A DNA stretch of 46,524 bases, from assembly GCA_900314995.1 (NCBI GenBank), contig OMXK01000035.1, positions 1-46,524 of the forward strand, in the 5' to 3' direction. This DNA comes from an uncultured Prevotella sp. GTDB taxonomy: Bacteria; Bacteroidota; Bacteroidia; Bacteroidales; Bacteroidaceae. This document shows positions 1 to 6,790 of the stretch, in pieces. The notes beneath the pieces were generated by a model, which saw only the letters and a list, made by a program, of their open reading frames with translations, had not been told where the DNA came from and did no database searches. Made by a program: the position numbers and the translations under genes. How positions within the stretch are numbered: the first letter of the stretch is position 1; every line of letters starts with the position of its first letter.

Positions 1-82
1 TGGGGTAATACTTGCCGTAACCGGGGTTGTTGGCGTTGATGTTCTTACGAATGTTGATTAGAAACTGTGGATTTTGTACCAT
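1..82 (-). CDS. HU-like DNA-binding protein, 5' end only
   Basis: Only the first 27 codons are inside the window; the gene runs off the left edge. The reading on the minus strand starts at 82 with an ATG preceded by a good AGGAGA ribosome site. The peptide MVQNPQFLINIRKN followed by a PGYGKYYP motif is typical of the HU/IHF-related proteins found in many copies in Bacteroidales, often beside VirE_N helicases and peptidoglycan hydrolases. The right end of this window carries a close paralogue on the plus strand (46464 onward). A role in nucleoid architecture or in a mobile module is inferred from the family; the DNA-binding part itself is outside the window. Confidence 0.7.
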   Translation of the reverse strand, partial: MVQNPQFLINIRKNINANNPGYGKYYP

Positions 83-242
83 AATTGATTCTCCTATAAT
101 TTTAAATTTGTGTTTGTGTTGCGACGATCTACATCGGTCCGCCGCTTCCCGCTGTCGTTCCGGATTGACTTCGTCTTTCTCTGTCGCGACTCGGCCATTC
201 AAGTGCACTTGATGGCTCTCGCTGCTCCATCGATTGACGATA

Positions 243-250
243 CAAAATTA
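243..250 (-). promoter_or_regulatory. candidate -7 box for the left HU-like gene
   Basis: Read on the minus strand this is TAATTTTG, a match to the Bacteroidetes -7 consensus TAnnTTTG. A CTTG at 274-271 (minus strand), 20 bases upstream, is a near match to the -33 TTTG element. The resulting leader would be long, about 155 bases. Confidence 0.4.
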
Positions 251-293
251 GCTAATTATCTTTATATTTGCAAGCATTTAAGCCGCTCGAAAA

Positions 294-331
294 TACTTAT
301 AACAACTTAATAGTACTTATAAGTACTTATA
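294..331. repeat. three phased TACTTATA repeats, candidate operator
   Basis: TACTTATA occurs at 294-301, 314-321 and 324-331, with start-to-start distances of 20 and 10 bases, so all copies face the same side of the helix. The middle copy is part of the 16-bp perfect palindrome AGTACTTATAAGTACT (312-327). The cluster sits between the divergent HU-like and DUF4248 genes, where a shared regulator would be expected to bind. That it is an operator is inference. Confidence 0.45.
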
Positions 332-376
332 CCAAATATTTTGCGGTATTTATGCTGTTTTCTCGATTCTTTTTGT

Positions 377-384
377 TACCTTTG
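377..384 (+). promoter_or_regulatory. candidate -7 box for the DUF4248 gene
   Basis: TACCTTTG matches the Bacteroidetes -7 consensus TAnnTTTG exactly and lies 35 bases before the ATG at 420. I see no clear -33 TTTG at the usual 19-21 base distance. Confidence 0.5.
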
Positions 385-419
385 CAACAAGAAATATAAC
401 TATAAAGAACATCACAAAT

Positions 420-620
420 ATGGAACATTCATCAAAATCATTCGGACGTATGGAGCTCGCACAACTCTATTTCCCCTACATCTTGCCGCGCTCAGCCTGG
501 CAGAAATTGAAGTCACTTCTCGTTGAAGATCCAGCTCTCAAACACCTTGTGACGCTTAAACGTCGCTCTTTTCTCCCCGTAGAAGTCAACATTATTTACC
601 AACGTCTTGGACACCCGTAG
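420..620 (+). CDS. DUF4248 family small protein
   Basis: A 66-residue protein with the pattern MELAQLYFP..., a central W, and a C-terminal stretch ending in IIYQRLGHP. I recognise this as the DUF4248 family, small Bacteroidales proteins of 60-80 residues commonly encoded next to HU-like DNA-binding proteins and VirE_N/DUF3987 helicases. The function is unknown. The ATG at 420 is chosen because it follows an exact -7 box at a normal distance; the ATG at 450 is an alternative that would keep the conserved part. There is no strong ribosome site, which is common in this phylum. It is divergent from the HU-like gene across the TACTTATA cluster, so the two may be co-regulated. Confidence 0.75.
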   Translation: MEHSSKSFGRMELAQLYFPYILPRSAWQKLKSLLVEDPALKHLVTLKRRSFLPVEVNIIYQRLGHP

Positions 621-654
621 AATGTCCTAAAAATGGGCTTTTCAGCGGGTTTTG

Positions 655-708
655 AGTCAGTCGTAAGCGGAAGGGTAGTCAGTCGTAAGTCGAGCGCCCT
701 TCCGCTTA
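655..708. repeat. stem-loop with nested 13-bp direct repeats
   Basis: A perfect 12-bp stem pairs 664-675 with 697-708 (TAAGCGGAAGGG and its complement) across a 21-base loop. AGTCAGTCGTAAG is directly repeated at 655-667 and 677-689. It follows the DUF4248 gene by about 40 bases but has no T-tract, so it is not a standard terminator. It may be a transcript end, a protein site or the trace of an insertion. Confidence 0.5.
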
Positions 709-786
709 TGGTTGATTTATACTCAGCCAGAGCCCGATTTTTGAGGGTATGCAAATAGGGTAACAATGTAAATCAATTTCAACAAT

Positions 787-1008
787 CTTTAGTTCTTTAG
801 ATTTTTAGAATTTCTGATTTTACATGTTATAAATTGTAAATTCCACTTATAAACCTATATTAAATTATATTATATATAATATTATTATAATAATATTATA
901 TATAATATAATTATAGATAACTATTCTATAATTCTCCTTTCCTCCTTACGGCACAATGCATAGTGTTTTTCCAAAAAACTAAAAATCTAAAAATCTAAAG
1001 TTCTAAAG
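787..1008. repeat. inverted repeats flanking an all-A/T 50-bp palindrome
   Basis: The 22-base sequences at 787-808 and 987-1008 are inverted copies of one another (20 of 22 match), built of CTAAA/TCTAAA-type units. Between them, 863-912 is a perfect 50-bp palindrome of only A and T, centred at 887/888, able to extrude as a cruciform. Nothing in 709-1017 looks coding. The stretch separates the DUF4248 gene from the Bro-N gene and marks the left edge of the accessory island. Confidence 0.6.
981..1008 (+). repeat. left copy of 28-bp perfect inverted repeat bounding the island
   Basis: The 28 bases here, containing two AAAAATCTA-type units followed by AAGTTCTAAAG, are the exact reverse complement of 9662-9689. 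The copies lie just outside the Bro-N gene on the left and just after the primase-helicase gene on the right. Low-complexity units of this kind can be widespread in Prevotella-type genomes, so a role as element ends is only a hypothesis. Confidence 0.6.
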
Positions 1009-1017
1009 TTCTAACTA

Positions 1018-1344
1018 ATGGAGCAATGGTATTTCTGTGTAGTGGATGTCGTTGAAGTATTGACGGAAAGCAAGGATCCTTCTGGCTACATAAAAACGAT
1101 GAAAAGGCGCGACCCGATGCTTGCCAAAGGGTGGGGACAAATTGTCACCCCCCTTTTCGTTCAGACCCCTGGCGGACGGCAGAAAATGAACTTCTCTACA
1201 ATGAAGGGAATCTTCCGTATCATACAGGCAATTACATCACCCAAGGCAGAGCCTTTTAAACAATGGATAGCGCAGGTGGCGAAGATACGGAGGAACCAAG
1301 AGCGGGATATTGAGGAACAGAAGAAACTGGCGCAGGACTATTGA
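1018..1344 (+). CDS. Bro-N domain protein, antirepressor-like, short N-terminus
   Basis: A 108-residue protein. WYFCVVDVVEVLTES near the N-terminus and SPKAEPFKQWIAQVA near residues 82-96 are characteristic of the Bro-N domain found in phage antirepressors and DNA-damage-inducible-D-like proteins, which bind DNA. Family members normally begin with 15-25 more residues forming a first beta hairpin. Here an in-frame stop (1012-1014) lies just upstream, directly in the repeat tract, so the start appears truncated or re-formed. No C-terminal partner domain is present. The gene may be a relic or a short regulator. It is the first gene inside the 28-bp inverted repeats and stands alone, about 100 bases before the restriction-modification genes. 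Confidence 0.7.
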   Translation: MEQWYFCVVDVVEVLTESKDPSGYIKTMKRRDPMLAKGWGQIVTPLFVQTPGGRQKMNFSTMKGIFRIIQAITSPKAEPFKQWIAQVAKIRRNQERDIEEQKKLAQDY

Positions 1345-1409
1345 TAAAATCCGCATATTAATATTTTGAAAATACTGAGGAAATTCTTCTTTTTCTCTTT
1401 TTTTATTTG

Positions 1410-1417
1410 TATCTTTG
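1410..1417 (+). promoter_or_regulatory. -7 box for the restriction-modification genes
   Basis: TATCTTTG is an exact TAnnTTTG match 29 bases before the chosen methyltransferase start. The upstream DNA is T-rich. It probably drives both the methyltransferase and endonuclease genes, which are only 6 bases apart. Confidence 0.55.
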
Positions 1418-1446
1418 CAAGCTGAAAATAATGCTTGAATATTATA

Positions 1447-2745
1447 ATGGCAGATGTAAACATAAAAGAAGACCTGAAATTGTCGGCTTTCCCGGAGGAA
1501 GTCGGCGAGGATGGTCTGAAAATATATGGTGAGACCTCTTACGAGAATCAGATAGCGGCTCTAAGCCATTATCTGCATAATACTGAGTTTGAGGGAACAC
1601 AGATAGAAATCCAAGAGAGGCGTAATGAGCTCATGGCCTTGATACGTGAATTCTTGGAATATAAAGATAGGTTAGATGATTTCACAGATGAGGAAATCAT
1701 CAAGGCAGCCGACAATCCTCTTGAGTTTGATATGTTCCGAGAGTTCTTCCAAGTGCCTTTCCCTGACCCTAAAAAACCGAAGTTTACTTTCATCGATCTC
1801 TTTGCGGGTATGGGTGGTTTCCGTTTAGCAATGCAGGCACAAGGAGGTAAATGTGTATTCTCTTCTGAATGGAATAAGTATGCTCAGCGTACCTATCTGG
1901 CCAATTTCGGAGAGATGCCTTTCGGTGACATCACCAAAGAGGTGACGAAAAGCTACATCCCAGAGCACTTCGATGTGTTATGCGCTGGTTTCCCGTGTCA
2001 GCCATTCTCTATAGCTGGTGTCTCGAAAAAGAAAAGTCTTGGCAGAGAGACTGGATTCAAAGATAAAACACAAGGAACATTGTTCTTTGATGTGGCTGAT
2101 ATTATCAGTCGCCATCGACCCAAAGCTTTCTTCTTGGAGAATGTGAAGAATCTGATGTCTCACGATAAGGGTAACACTTACCGTGTAATCTATGATACAT
2201 TAAGGGAACTCCGATATACAGTTCACGCTCTTGTTATGGACGGACAGACATACGTCCCCCAGCACCGCGAGAGAATTATGATAGTAGGATTCGACGAGGA
2301 CATCTATAACGGACAGGAAGTATTCACATTCCCCGAACAGCATGAAGCTACCCGCAGCATCAAGGAAATTCTTGATCCAGATATTGATCCGAAGTACACA
2401 CTTAGTGATAAACTCTGGCAATACCTGCAAAACTATGCAGAGAAACACCGTGCTAAAGGTAACGGCTTCGGTTACGGTCTTGTAGATTTGAATGGTATCA
2501 GCCGTACACTCAGTGCCAGATATTATAAGGATGGTTCTGAGATCCTAATTCCTCAGGGCAATGGTATGAATCCGAGAAAACTATCACCAAGAGAGTGCGC
2601 TCGTCTGATGGGTTATCCCGATAACTATATACTTAGTGCTGTTTCTGACGTTCAGGCTTATCGGCAATGTGGCAATTCTGTGATAGTTCCGCTTATTACA
2701 GCGGTATCGGAACAATTAGTAAATACGATGCAAGGTTTTAATTAA
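1447..2745 (+). CDS. DNA (cytosine-5) methyltransferase, M.EcoRII/Dcm-like
   Basis: It transfers a methyl group from S-adenosylmethionine to cytosine C5 in DNA. The 432 residues show the m5C motifs in order: [12 protein letters not shown] (115-125); [10 protein letters not shown] with the catalytic Cys near 184; VI, ENV (231-233); VIII, QHRERI (272-277); [21 protein letters not shown] (from 409). The stretches [23 protein letters not shown] and [16 protein letters not shown] closely resemble M.EcoRII and Dcm as I know them, suggesting CCWGG methylation at the inner cytosine. I chose the ATG at 1447; an in-frame TTG lies at 1435. It sits 6 bases before the endonuclease gene and has A/T-rich codons compared with the core genes, consistent with transfer. 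Confidence 0.93.
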   Translation: MADVNIKEDLKLSAFPEEVGEDGLKIYGETSYENQIAALSHYLHNTEFEGTQIEIQERRNELMALIREFLEYKDRLDDFTDEEIIKAADNPLEFDMFREFFQVPFPDPKKPKFTFIDLFAGMGGFRLAMQAQGGKCVFSSEWNKYAQRTYLANFGEMPFGDITKEVTKSYIPEHFDVLCAGFPCQPFSIAGVSKKKSLGRETGFKDKTQGTLFFDVADIISRHRPKAFFLENVKNLMSHDKGNTYRVIYDTLRELRYTVHALVMDGQTYVPQHRERIMIVGFDEDIYNGQEVFTFPEQHEATRSIKEILDPDIDPKYTLSDKLWQYLQNYAEKHRAKGNGFGYGLVDLNGISRTLSARYYKDGSEILIPQGNGMNPRKLSPRECARLMGYPDNYILSAVSDVQAYRQCGNSVIVPLITAVSEQLVNTMQGFN

Positions 2746-2751
2746 GAAGAA

Positions 2752-4047
2752 ATGAGTGAGTTACTGGACTTAACAATACAGGCCGTAAAGACCGCCAAAA
2801 TGTCATTTTGCCGTTTTATCACCGGCAACGATGCTGGCACAACAGGTTCGCACCAGGCAGGATTCTATATACCGAAGAATGCTGCTCCACTGCTTTTTGG
2901 CGAAAAATGTCTTAAAGGAGAGAATCGCGAGAAATGGGTCACTATCAAGTGGCAGAACGATATAGAAACGGCAAGCCGTTTTATCTATTATGGGCAAGGA
3001 ACCCGCAATGAATATCGCATCACCCGCTTCGGTAAGAACTTTGAGTTCCTCCAAGACAGATATGTTGGCAGTCTGATCATCATTGCCGAGATGGATGTTG
3101 ATTACTATCAGGCATTTGTACTGGAGAGTGAGGATGATATTGAATCTTTCCTGTCATTTTTCAATCTCTCTACGGAACAGACTAACCAGATTATAGATTT
3201 ATCGAAAGCCCGCAATGAGGGCGATATTCTCCGACTTGCCATCATGGAGAGGATTAAGGATATTCAGGATTTCCCAATGACAAACGAAATGGGAAAGATG
3301 GCACAGGACATTTACAACCGCCTGAATAATGTCACTCCTGAACAAATCAGGCAGACTCCCGACAAGATTCTCATGAGTTGGTATTCTGCAGAATGGGAAT
3401 TATTCCGCAGTCTGGAAGAAAAGGTTTACAAGCCTGTCTTTACCAAACCATTTGATGATTGTCAGTCTCTGATTGATTTCTCGAATAAGATACTGAACCG
3501 CCGCAAGTCGCGTGCAGGTAAGTCTTTGGAGCATCATCTTTCTGCCATCTTCGATGCGGAGGATTTGATTTTTGAAGAACAGGCTGTTACGGAGAACAAT
3601 AAGAAACCTGATTTTCTCTTCCCGAACAGTGAATGCTACCATAACTTTGAGTTCCCAGCCGAAGACCTCACCGTACTTGGAGCAAAGACAACGTGTAAGG
3701 ATCGTTGGCGTCAGGTTACTACTGAGGCTGACCGCGTAGATGAAAAGTATCTGTTCACTTTGCAACCCGGTATCTCTAGAAATCAGTTGAAGGAGATGCA
3801 GGACGAAAAAGTTGTTTTAGTTGTTCCCGAGGAACACATAGCAACATTCCCCAAAGAATATCAGGAAAGCCTCCATACGTTGGGTGGCTTCATCAATATA
3901 GTTAAAGAAAAGCAGGATCGGATGCCAAAGCATTTCATCCTGAATATGAAAAAAGAATATCATTTCCACGGTAATGTTGGCCAGTTCATTGAGCATGCCG
4001 ACAACGTTGGAACCAAGAATAAAGACAAAGAAGATAATAAAGAATAG
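2752..4047 (+). CDS. EcoRII-type restriction endonuclease with C-terminal tag
   Basis: It is the predicted endonuclease partner of the preceding methyltransferase, cleaving unmethylated sites of the CCWGG type. The protein has 431 residues. The N-terminal effector-domain motif NDAGTTGSHQAGFYIP (26-41) and the catalytic-domain motifs NRRKSRAGKSLEHHL (249-263), KKPDFLFP (284-291) and KTTCKDRWRQV (312-322) match EcoRII as I recall it. EcoRII needs two recognition sites for activity, with the N-terminal domain binding the effector site. Unlike EcoRII, which ends after the LGGFI-like helix, this protein continues for about 45 residues. That tail includes KKEYHFHGNVGQFIEHADNV (motif VGQFIEHADNV at 409-419), also found near the start of the next gene product. 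A polar Lys/Asp/Glu tail follows. Both the tag and its purpose are unexplained. Confidence 0.92.
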   Translation: MSELLDLTIQAVKTAKMSFCRFITGNDAGTTGSHQAGFYIPKNAAPLLFGEKCLKGENREKWVTIKWQNDIETASRFIYYGQGTRNEYRITRFGKNFEFLQDRYVGSLIIIAEMDVDYYQAFVLESEDDIESFLSFFNLSTEQTNQIIDLSKARNEGDILRLAIMERIKDIQDFPMTNEMGKMAQDIYNRLNNVTPEQIRQTPDKILMSWYSAEWELFRSLEEKVYKPVFTKPFDDCQSLIDFSNKILNRRKSRAGKSLEHHLSAIFDAEDLIFEEQAVTENNKKPDFLFPNSECYHNFEFPAEDLTVLGAKTTCKDRWRQVTTEADRVDEKYLFTLQPGISRNQLKEMQDEKVVLVVPEEHIATFPKEYQESLHTLGGFINIVKEKQDRMPKHFILNMKKEYHFHGNVGQFIEHADNVGTKNKDKEDNKE

Positions 4048-4076
4048 GATTTAAGCGAATCTGAATAATCGCAGTC

Positions 4077-4220
4077 TTCACAGCAATTTCTCGACCCTGG
4101 GCTAATGCCCTTGCTAAATCCCAAGACATGCGACCATCGCTTCTCCGTGAGTATAATCACGGCGAGGGCGGCGGTCGTTTTGACGTTTTGGGATAAGGGT
4201 GTCGAGACCCTTGCTGTGAA
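4077..4220. other. 144-nt long imperfect hairpin, candidate structured RNA
   Basis: The ends pair perfectly over 10 bases (TTCACAGCAA 4077-4086 with TTGCTGTGAA 4211-4220). Further paired blocks follow inward: TCTCGAC 4089-4095 with 4201-4207; ATCCCAA 4118-4124 with 4188-4194; CGACC 4131-4135 with 4173-4177; and CCGTGA 4145-4150 with 4157-4162 closing a six-base loop. A side hairpin GGGC-TAAT-GCCC sits at 4099-4110. The block is more GC-rich than its flanks and lies in the 215-base gap between the endonuclease and the tag-sharing protein. No T-tract follows, so it is not a simple terminator. It could be a processed RNA, a folded single-strand recombination site or a small miniature element. 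Confidence 0.55.
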
Positions 4221-4262
4221 ACTCTTTTCGAACACGTGCCCTCGCTTTTATTATAATAAGGT

Positions 4263-4820
4263 ATGGACGAAAAGAAAAAAGATAGGGGAGAGCTTGAGGA
4301 ACTTCTCAAGAAACAGAAGGCCGACAGGAATTATTATTTCTTCAAGCCTGTAGGTCAGTTTATAGAACATGTTGATACTGTCAACTTCTCTATGGATAAG
4401 GATGGAAATTTTCATTTTGAGAATGTCGGACAGGTAAACAAGCAGAATGCTGCTGGTGAAAACAAACCTAAGGAGCGTAAAGCTACAAAGGAAATGATGA
4501 GCAAGGCGATGTTAAAGACTTTGCAGGACGGATACTGGAAAGCAGCCAGAGCTTGGGCCATTGTCTATCAAGTCTACTGTATATGGGGATATAAGGGTAC
4601 ACAACAGGACTTTATAGAAGAGGTTAAGACGTGGCCTGATGTAGACAAGAACCGTTATGTATGCAATCGTGATGCAGCAACAAAACTCTCTTCAAAATAC
4701 AATTTCAGTAAAGATATTAAGAAATGGAAAGAGGACGGTGTTTTGGAAGTTTATTGCATATTAGGTGAGAAACTGACCGATTCATTAGAAGAGCAACTTG
4801 AAGAAGAAAAAGGCTCATAA
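4263..4820 (+). CDS. Conserved Bacteroidales protein sharing a tag with the endonuclease
   Basis: A 185-residue protein of unknown function. Residues 1-22 are highly charged and probably helical. Residues 23-40 carry NYYFFKPVGQFIEHVDTV, which matches the C-terminal tail of the EcoRII-like enzyme (VGQFIEH-D-V). A Lys/Glu-rich linker leads into a C-terminal region (about 80-185) with aromatic residues around GYWKAARAWAIVYQVYCIWG, probably a helical domain. I recall similar proteins scattered in Bacteroidales accessory regions, without an assigned role. It follows the endonuclease gene and the long hairpin on the same strand and has similar A/T-rich base use, so it likely travelled with them. 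A terminator follows at 4866-4902. An accessory role in the restriction system is inference. Confidence 0.7.
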   Translation: MDEKKKDRGELEELLKKQKADRNYYFFKPVGQFIEHVDTVNFSMDKDGNFHFENVGQVNKQNAAGENKPKERKATKEMMSKAMLKTLQDGYWKAARAWAIVYQVYCIWGYKGTQQDFIEEVKTWPDVDKNRYVCNRDAATKLSSKYNFSKDIKKWKEDGVLEVYCILGEKLTDSLEEQLEEEKGS

Positions 4821-4865
4821 AAGACTCAAAAGACTCAAACAAGGACTCAGAAGACTCAAATAGAG

Positions 4866-4902
4866 GCGCATGGAAGATCTTTTCTTTCATGCGCTTTTTT
4901 TT
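4866..4902 (+). terminator. Rho-independent terminator after the restriction locus
   Basis: GCGCATG (4866-4872) pairs with CATGCGC (4888-4894), extended inward with one G-T pair, and is followed by eight T residues (4895-4902). The preceding bases 4823-4860 hold four imperfect copies of a GACTCA-containing unit. It separates the restriction locus from the next cassette. Confidence 0.85.
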
Positions 4903-5032
4903 ATGCCTAATTTTGTGGTGTCGAAAGACAAATAGCTCTTTGAATTGATTGAAAAGATTGATACTGCGACAAAAGTTGTTTGATTTCTTTGTTCATTTTT
5001 CTGAGTTGATTTGTAAAAAGTTAAACTTTTGA

Positions 5033-5144
5033 GCGGTGAAGCGTCGCCGCGAACACATTCCGGTACGGGAGTATAGGAATGTTTTTCAAAAGAGATTTTT
5101 CATTCACATTATTAATAAATTAAAGACCCCGCTGAAAGGAGCGG
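5033..5144 (+). promoter_or_regulatory. Structured leader of the five-gene cassette
   Basis: Three hairpins precede the gene at 5158. Stem GCGGTGA (5033-5039) pairs with TCGCCGC (5044-5050). Stem ACATTCC (5055-5061) pairs with GGAATGT (5076-5082) and is followed at once by TTTT, resembling an intrinsic terminator. CCGCT (5129-5133) pairs with AGCGG (5140-5144) around GAAAGG, so the only purine-rich ribosome-site-like sequence lies partly in a loop. The arrangement suggests attenuation or translational control. No ligand class is recognised. The rest of 4903-5157 shows no gene. Confidence 0.4.
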
Positions 5145-5157
5145 TTTAAAAAACAAG

Positions 5158-5832
5158 ATGAGAACATTAAATTATTTAGAAAACTATACCGACTATATGG
5201 GCGGTAAGTCTACATTGGGTAGCTTGATGGATGTTAAGGGCATTCCAGCAAAGGCATACGGATGCATTTATGATCCGCTGTCCACACACATGCTTATGAT
5301 GTACAGGCATATGGACTGGAAGGATTTTGTAGTGAAGCTCGACAGTCAGACCATCAGACTCCTTCAGAAGAAAATGTATTCGGAAGGGAAAGACATGGTA
5401 TTGATGAACCTTCTTGAGCCAGGCATGAACGTAATTCTCGTGGATCGGGACACGATGCTTCCTGTCACCTATAGCCAGATGTCGAACACTGAAAAGGATG
5501 TGGAAGTGTTGACCCTCGATGAGGCCATTCATCAGGCAGCTTATTGGTTTGCTCAGAATTTTACAGACGGATTTTGCGGATTCGCGCTGACATCGGCTTA
5601 CTTTCTGGCTGCCTTCCGTCTTGCGATGATGGAAGGGGAGATGAGCGACGAAGATCGTTTCTCGACTTCCAGGTATAACAGGTTATGGAGAGAAATGTAT
5701 TGCCTGCTGCTTCATGAGGCCGGAAAGCAGCTGATGGAACAGTCCACGAATGAGCGTAATAGTTGCTGCAGACAGAAATTCGGACTGGACGAGAGTGAGA
5801 TTAATGACTATCTGAATTGTATTAACGATTAA
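5158..5832 (+). CDS. Hypothetical protein, first gene of replication-like cassette
   Basis: A 224-residue protein that I do not recognise. No signal peptide is visible. The middle (about 130-165) is rich in aromatic and small hydrophobic residues (AAYWFAQNFTDGFCGFALTS), probably a buried helical segment rather than a membrane span because charged residues surround it. Near the C-terminus are two adjacent cysteines and an acidic end. It begins the run 5158-9660, five genes on one strand with gaps of 12, 6 and 28 bases and then a 52-base overlap, so it is likely co-transcribed with the primase-helicase gene. The run follows a structured leader. Confidence 0.6.
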   Translation: MRTLNYLENYTDYMGGKSTLGSLMDVKGIPAKAYGCIYDPLSTHMLMMYRHMDWKDFVVKLDSQTIRLLQKKMYSEGKDMVLMNLLEPGMNVILVDRDTMLPVTYSQMSNTEKDVEVLTLDEAIHQAAYWFAQNFTDGFCGFALTSAYFLAAFRLAMMEGEMSDEDRFSTSRYNRLWREMYCLLLHEAGKQLMEQSTNERNSCCRQKFGLDESEINDYLNCIND

Positions 5833-5844
5833 ATACTGTAAGTT

Positions 5845-6150
5845 ATGATTGTCAAAGGATTTATTAGTAATGTCGGCCAGACGAGAGACTGGACGAACAA
5901 GGACGGCGAACAGCGCCAGAGTGTAAAGTTGACGGTGGCTATCCCCTTCATGTCGAAGGATGGTCAGGAGCACAAGGATGAACTGATGGGCGAGATGAAC
6001 CTGCCGAATCAGGAATTCCTGGAAAGCCTGAGAAAGACCTCGGCTGCCAACGAGAAGTGTGAGTTCAATGTGGGCTTTAGCCTGTCGGAGTGGAACGGGA
6101 AGAAGATCCAGAACGTCAGGATCTACAGTGTTACCAAATTAATGATGTAG
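5845..6150 (+). CDS. Small protein, possible OB-fold single-strand DNA binder
   Basis: A 101-residue protein starting MIVKGFISNVGQTRDWTNKDG and continuing with strand-like segments (QSVKLTVAIPF, CEFNVGFSLSEWNGKKIQNVRIYSV). The pattern of short beta strands, a conserved G near the start and aromatic/basic residues resembles small OB-fold single-strand binding proteins encoded next to replication genes in mobile elements. There is no acidic tail as in housekeeping SSB. This is a pattern-based guess; a structure prediction would decide it. It is 12 bases after the previous gene and 6 before the next, and lies upstream of a primase-helicase gene, which fits a role in replication. Confidence 0.5.
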   Translation: MIVKGFISNVGQTRDWTNKDGEQRQSVKLTVAIPFMSKDGQEHKDELMGEMNLPNQEFLESLRKTSAANEKCEFNVGFSLSEWNGKKIQNVRIYSVTKLMM

Positions 6151-6156
6151 GCTATT

Positions 6157-6762
6157 ATGATGACGATCGCTATTGATGAGAGATGTTGTACGGTTGAAAG
6201 GCTGTACTTCGCAGGGATAGACGCGGCAGACCGCCCGAAGTGGCTGATCATGTCGCCCGGGAAACCGATAGAAGTAAGACATAGTGAATCTATAGGCGCG
6301 AATGTCTACCACCATGTGTGTCTTGACGGTGAAGAGGCTCCTTCATACCTGATCGCCCAAATACTGGGTATGTCGTTCGACTATACTTACAGACGCAGTG
6401 GAGTCAGTATGATGGATCATATAACGAAGATGAAGAGCCTCAACCTGAAGTGGAGGAAGGACCCGCTGGAGTTCGTTTTCACCATCTACGACTATGGTCC
6501 GGATGAAAAGGAAAGGTTTGTCCTGAGGATGGAGGATAAAGACGGGCATACCCTGGTTGAAGAAACCGGCTTCGATTCTTTGAAAGAAGTGAATTTGTCT
6601 ATCTACGGTTACCTGCTTACACTCAGGACGTTTACGGAAATCCCGGTTACGAGCGTGAAACTGAGGGCTCCGAAGAGGCTGATCACCGATTGGAAGAAGG
6701 GCAGGTTGTACATGTTTTATGATTACACGGCTTTTGAAGACGAGCCAGACAACGTAGTTTAA
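6157..6762 (+). CDS. Hypothetical protein of the cassette
   Basis: A 201-residue protein with no family that I recognise. It appears to be a soluble mixed alpha/beta protein, with alternating hydrophobic segments such as LEFVFTIYDYG and KERFVLRMED and a Lys/Arg-rich stretch (RAPKRLITDWKKGR) close to the acidic C-terminus. The first two codons are both ATG (6157 and 6160), so the exact start is uncertain by one residue. It sits between the OB-fold-like gene and another small gene. Its tight placement implies it is translated in one operon with them. Confidence 0.55.
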   Translation: MMTIAIDERCCTVERLYFAGIDAADRPKWLIMSPGKPIEVRHSESIGANVYHHVCLDGEEAPSYLIAQILGMSFDYTYRRSGVSMMDHITKMKSLNLKWRKDPLEFVFTIYDYGPDEKERFVLRMEDKDGHTLVEETGFDSLKEVNLSIYGYLLTLRTFTEIPVTSVKLRAPKRLITDWKKGRLYMFYDYTAFEDEPDNVV

Positions 6763-6790
6763 AGGTAATAAAGTAAAAGGAAAAAAATTT

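Noticed and set aside
4077-4220. Integron attC site
   Set aside because: The segment folds like one, but the outer boxes lack the GTTRRRY/RYYYAAC cores and there is no integron integrase in the window.
4047-4262. Retron-type noncoding RNA
   Set aside because: No reverse transcriptase gene lies nearby, and I cannot identify a branching guanosine with the typical flanking inverted repeats.
4105-4353. 82-codon open frame across the long hairpin
   Set aside because: It is produced by the inverted-repeat DNA and overlaps the start of the conserved 185-residue gene in another frame; no ribosome site.
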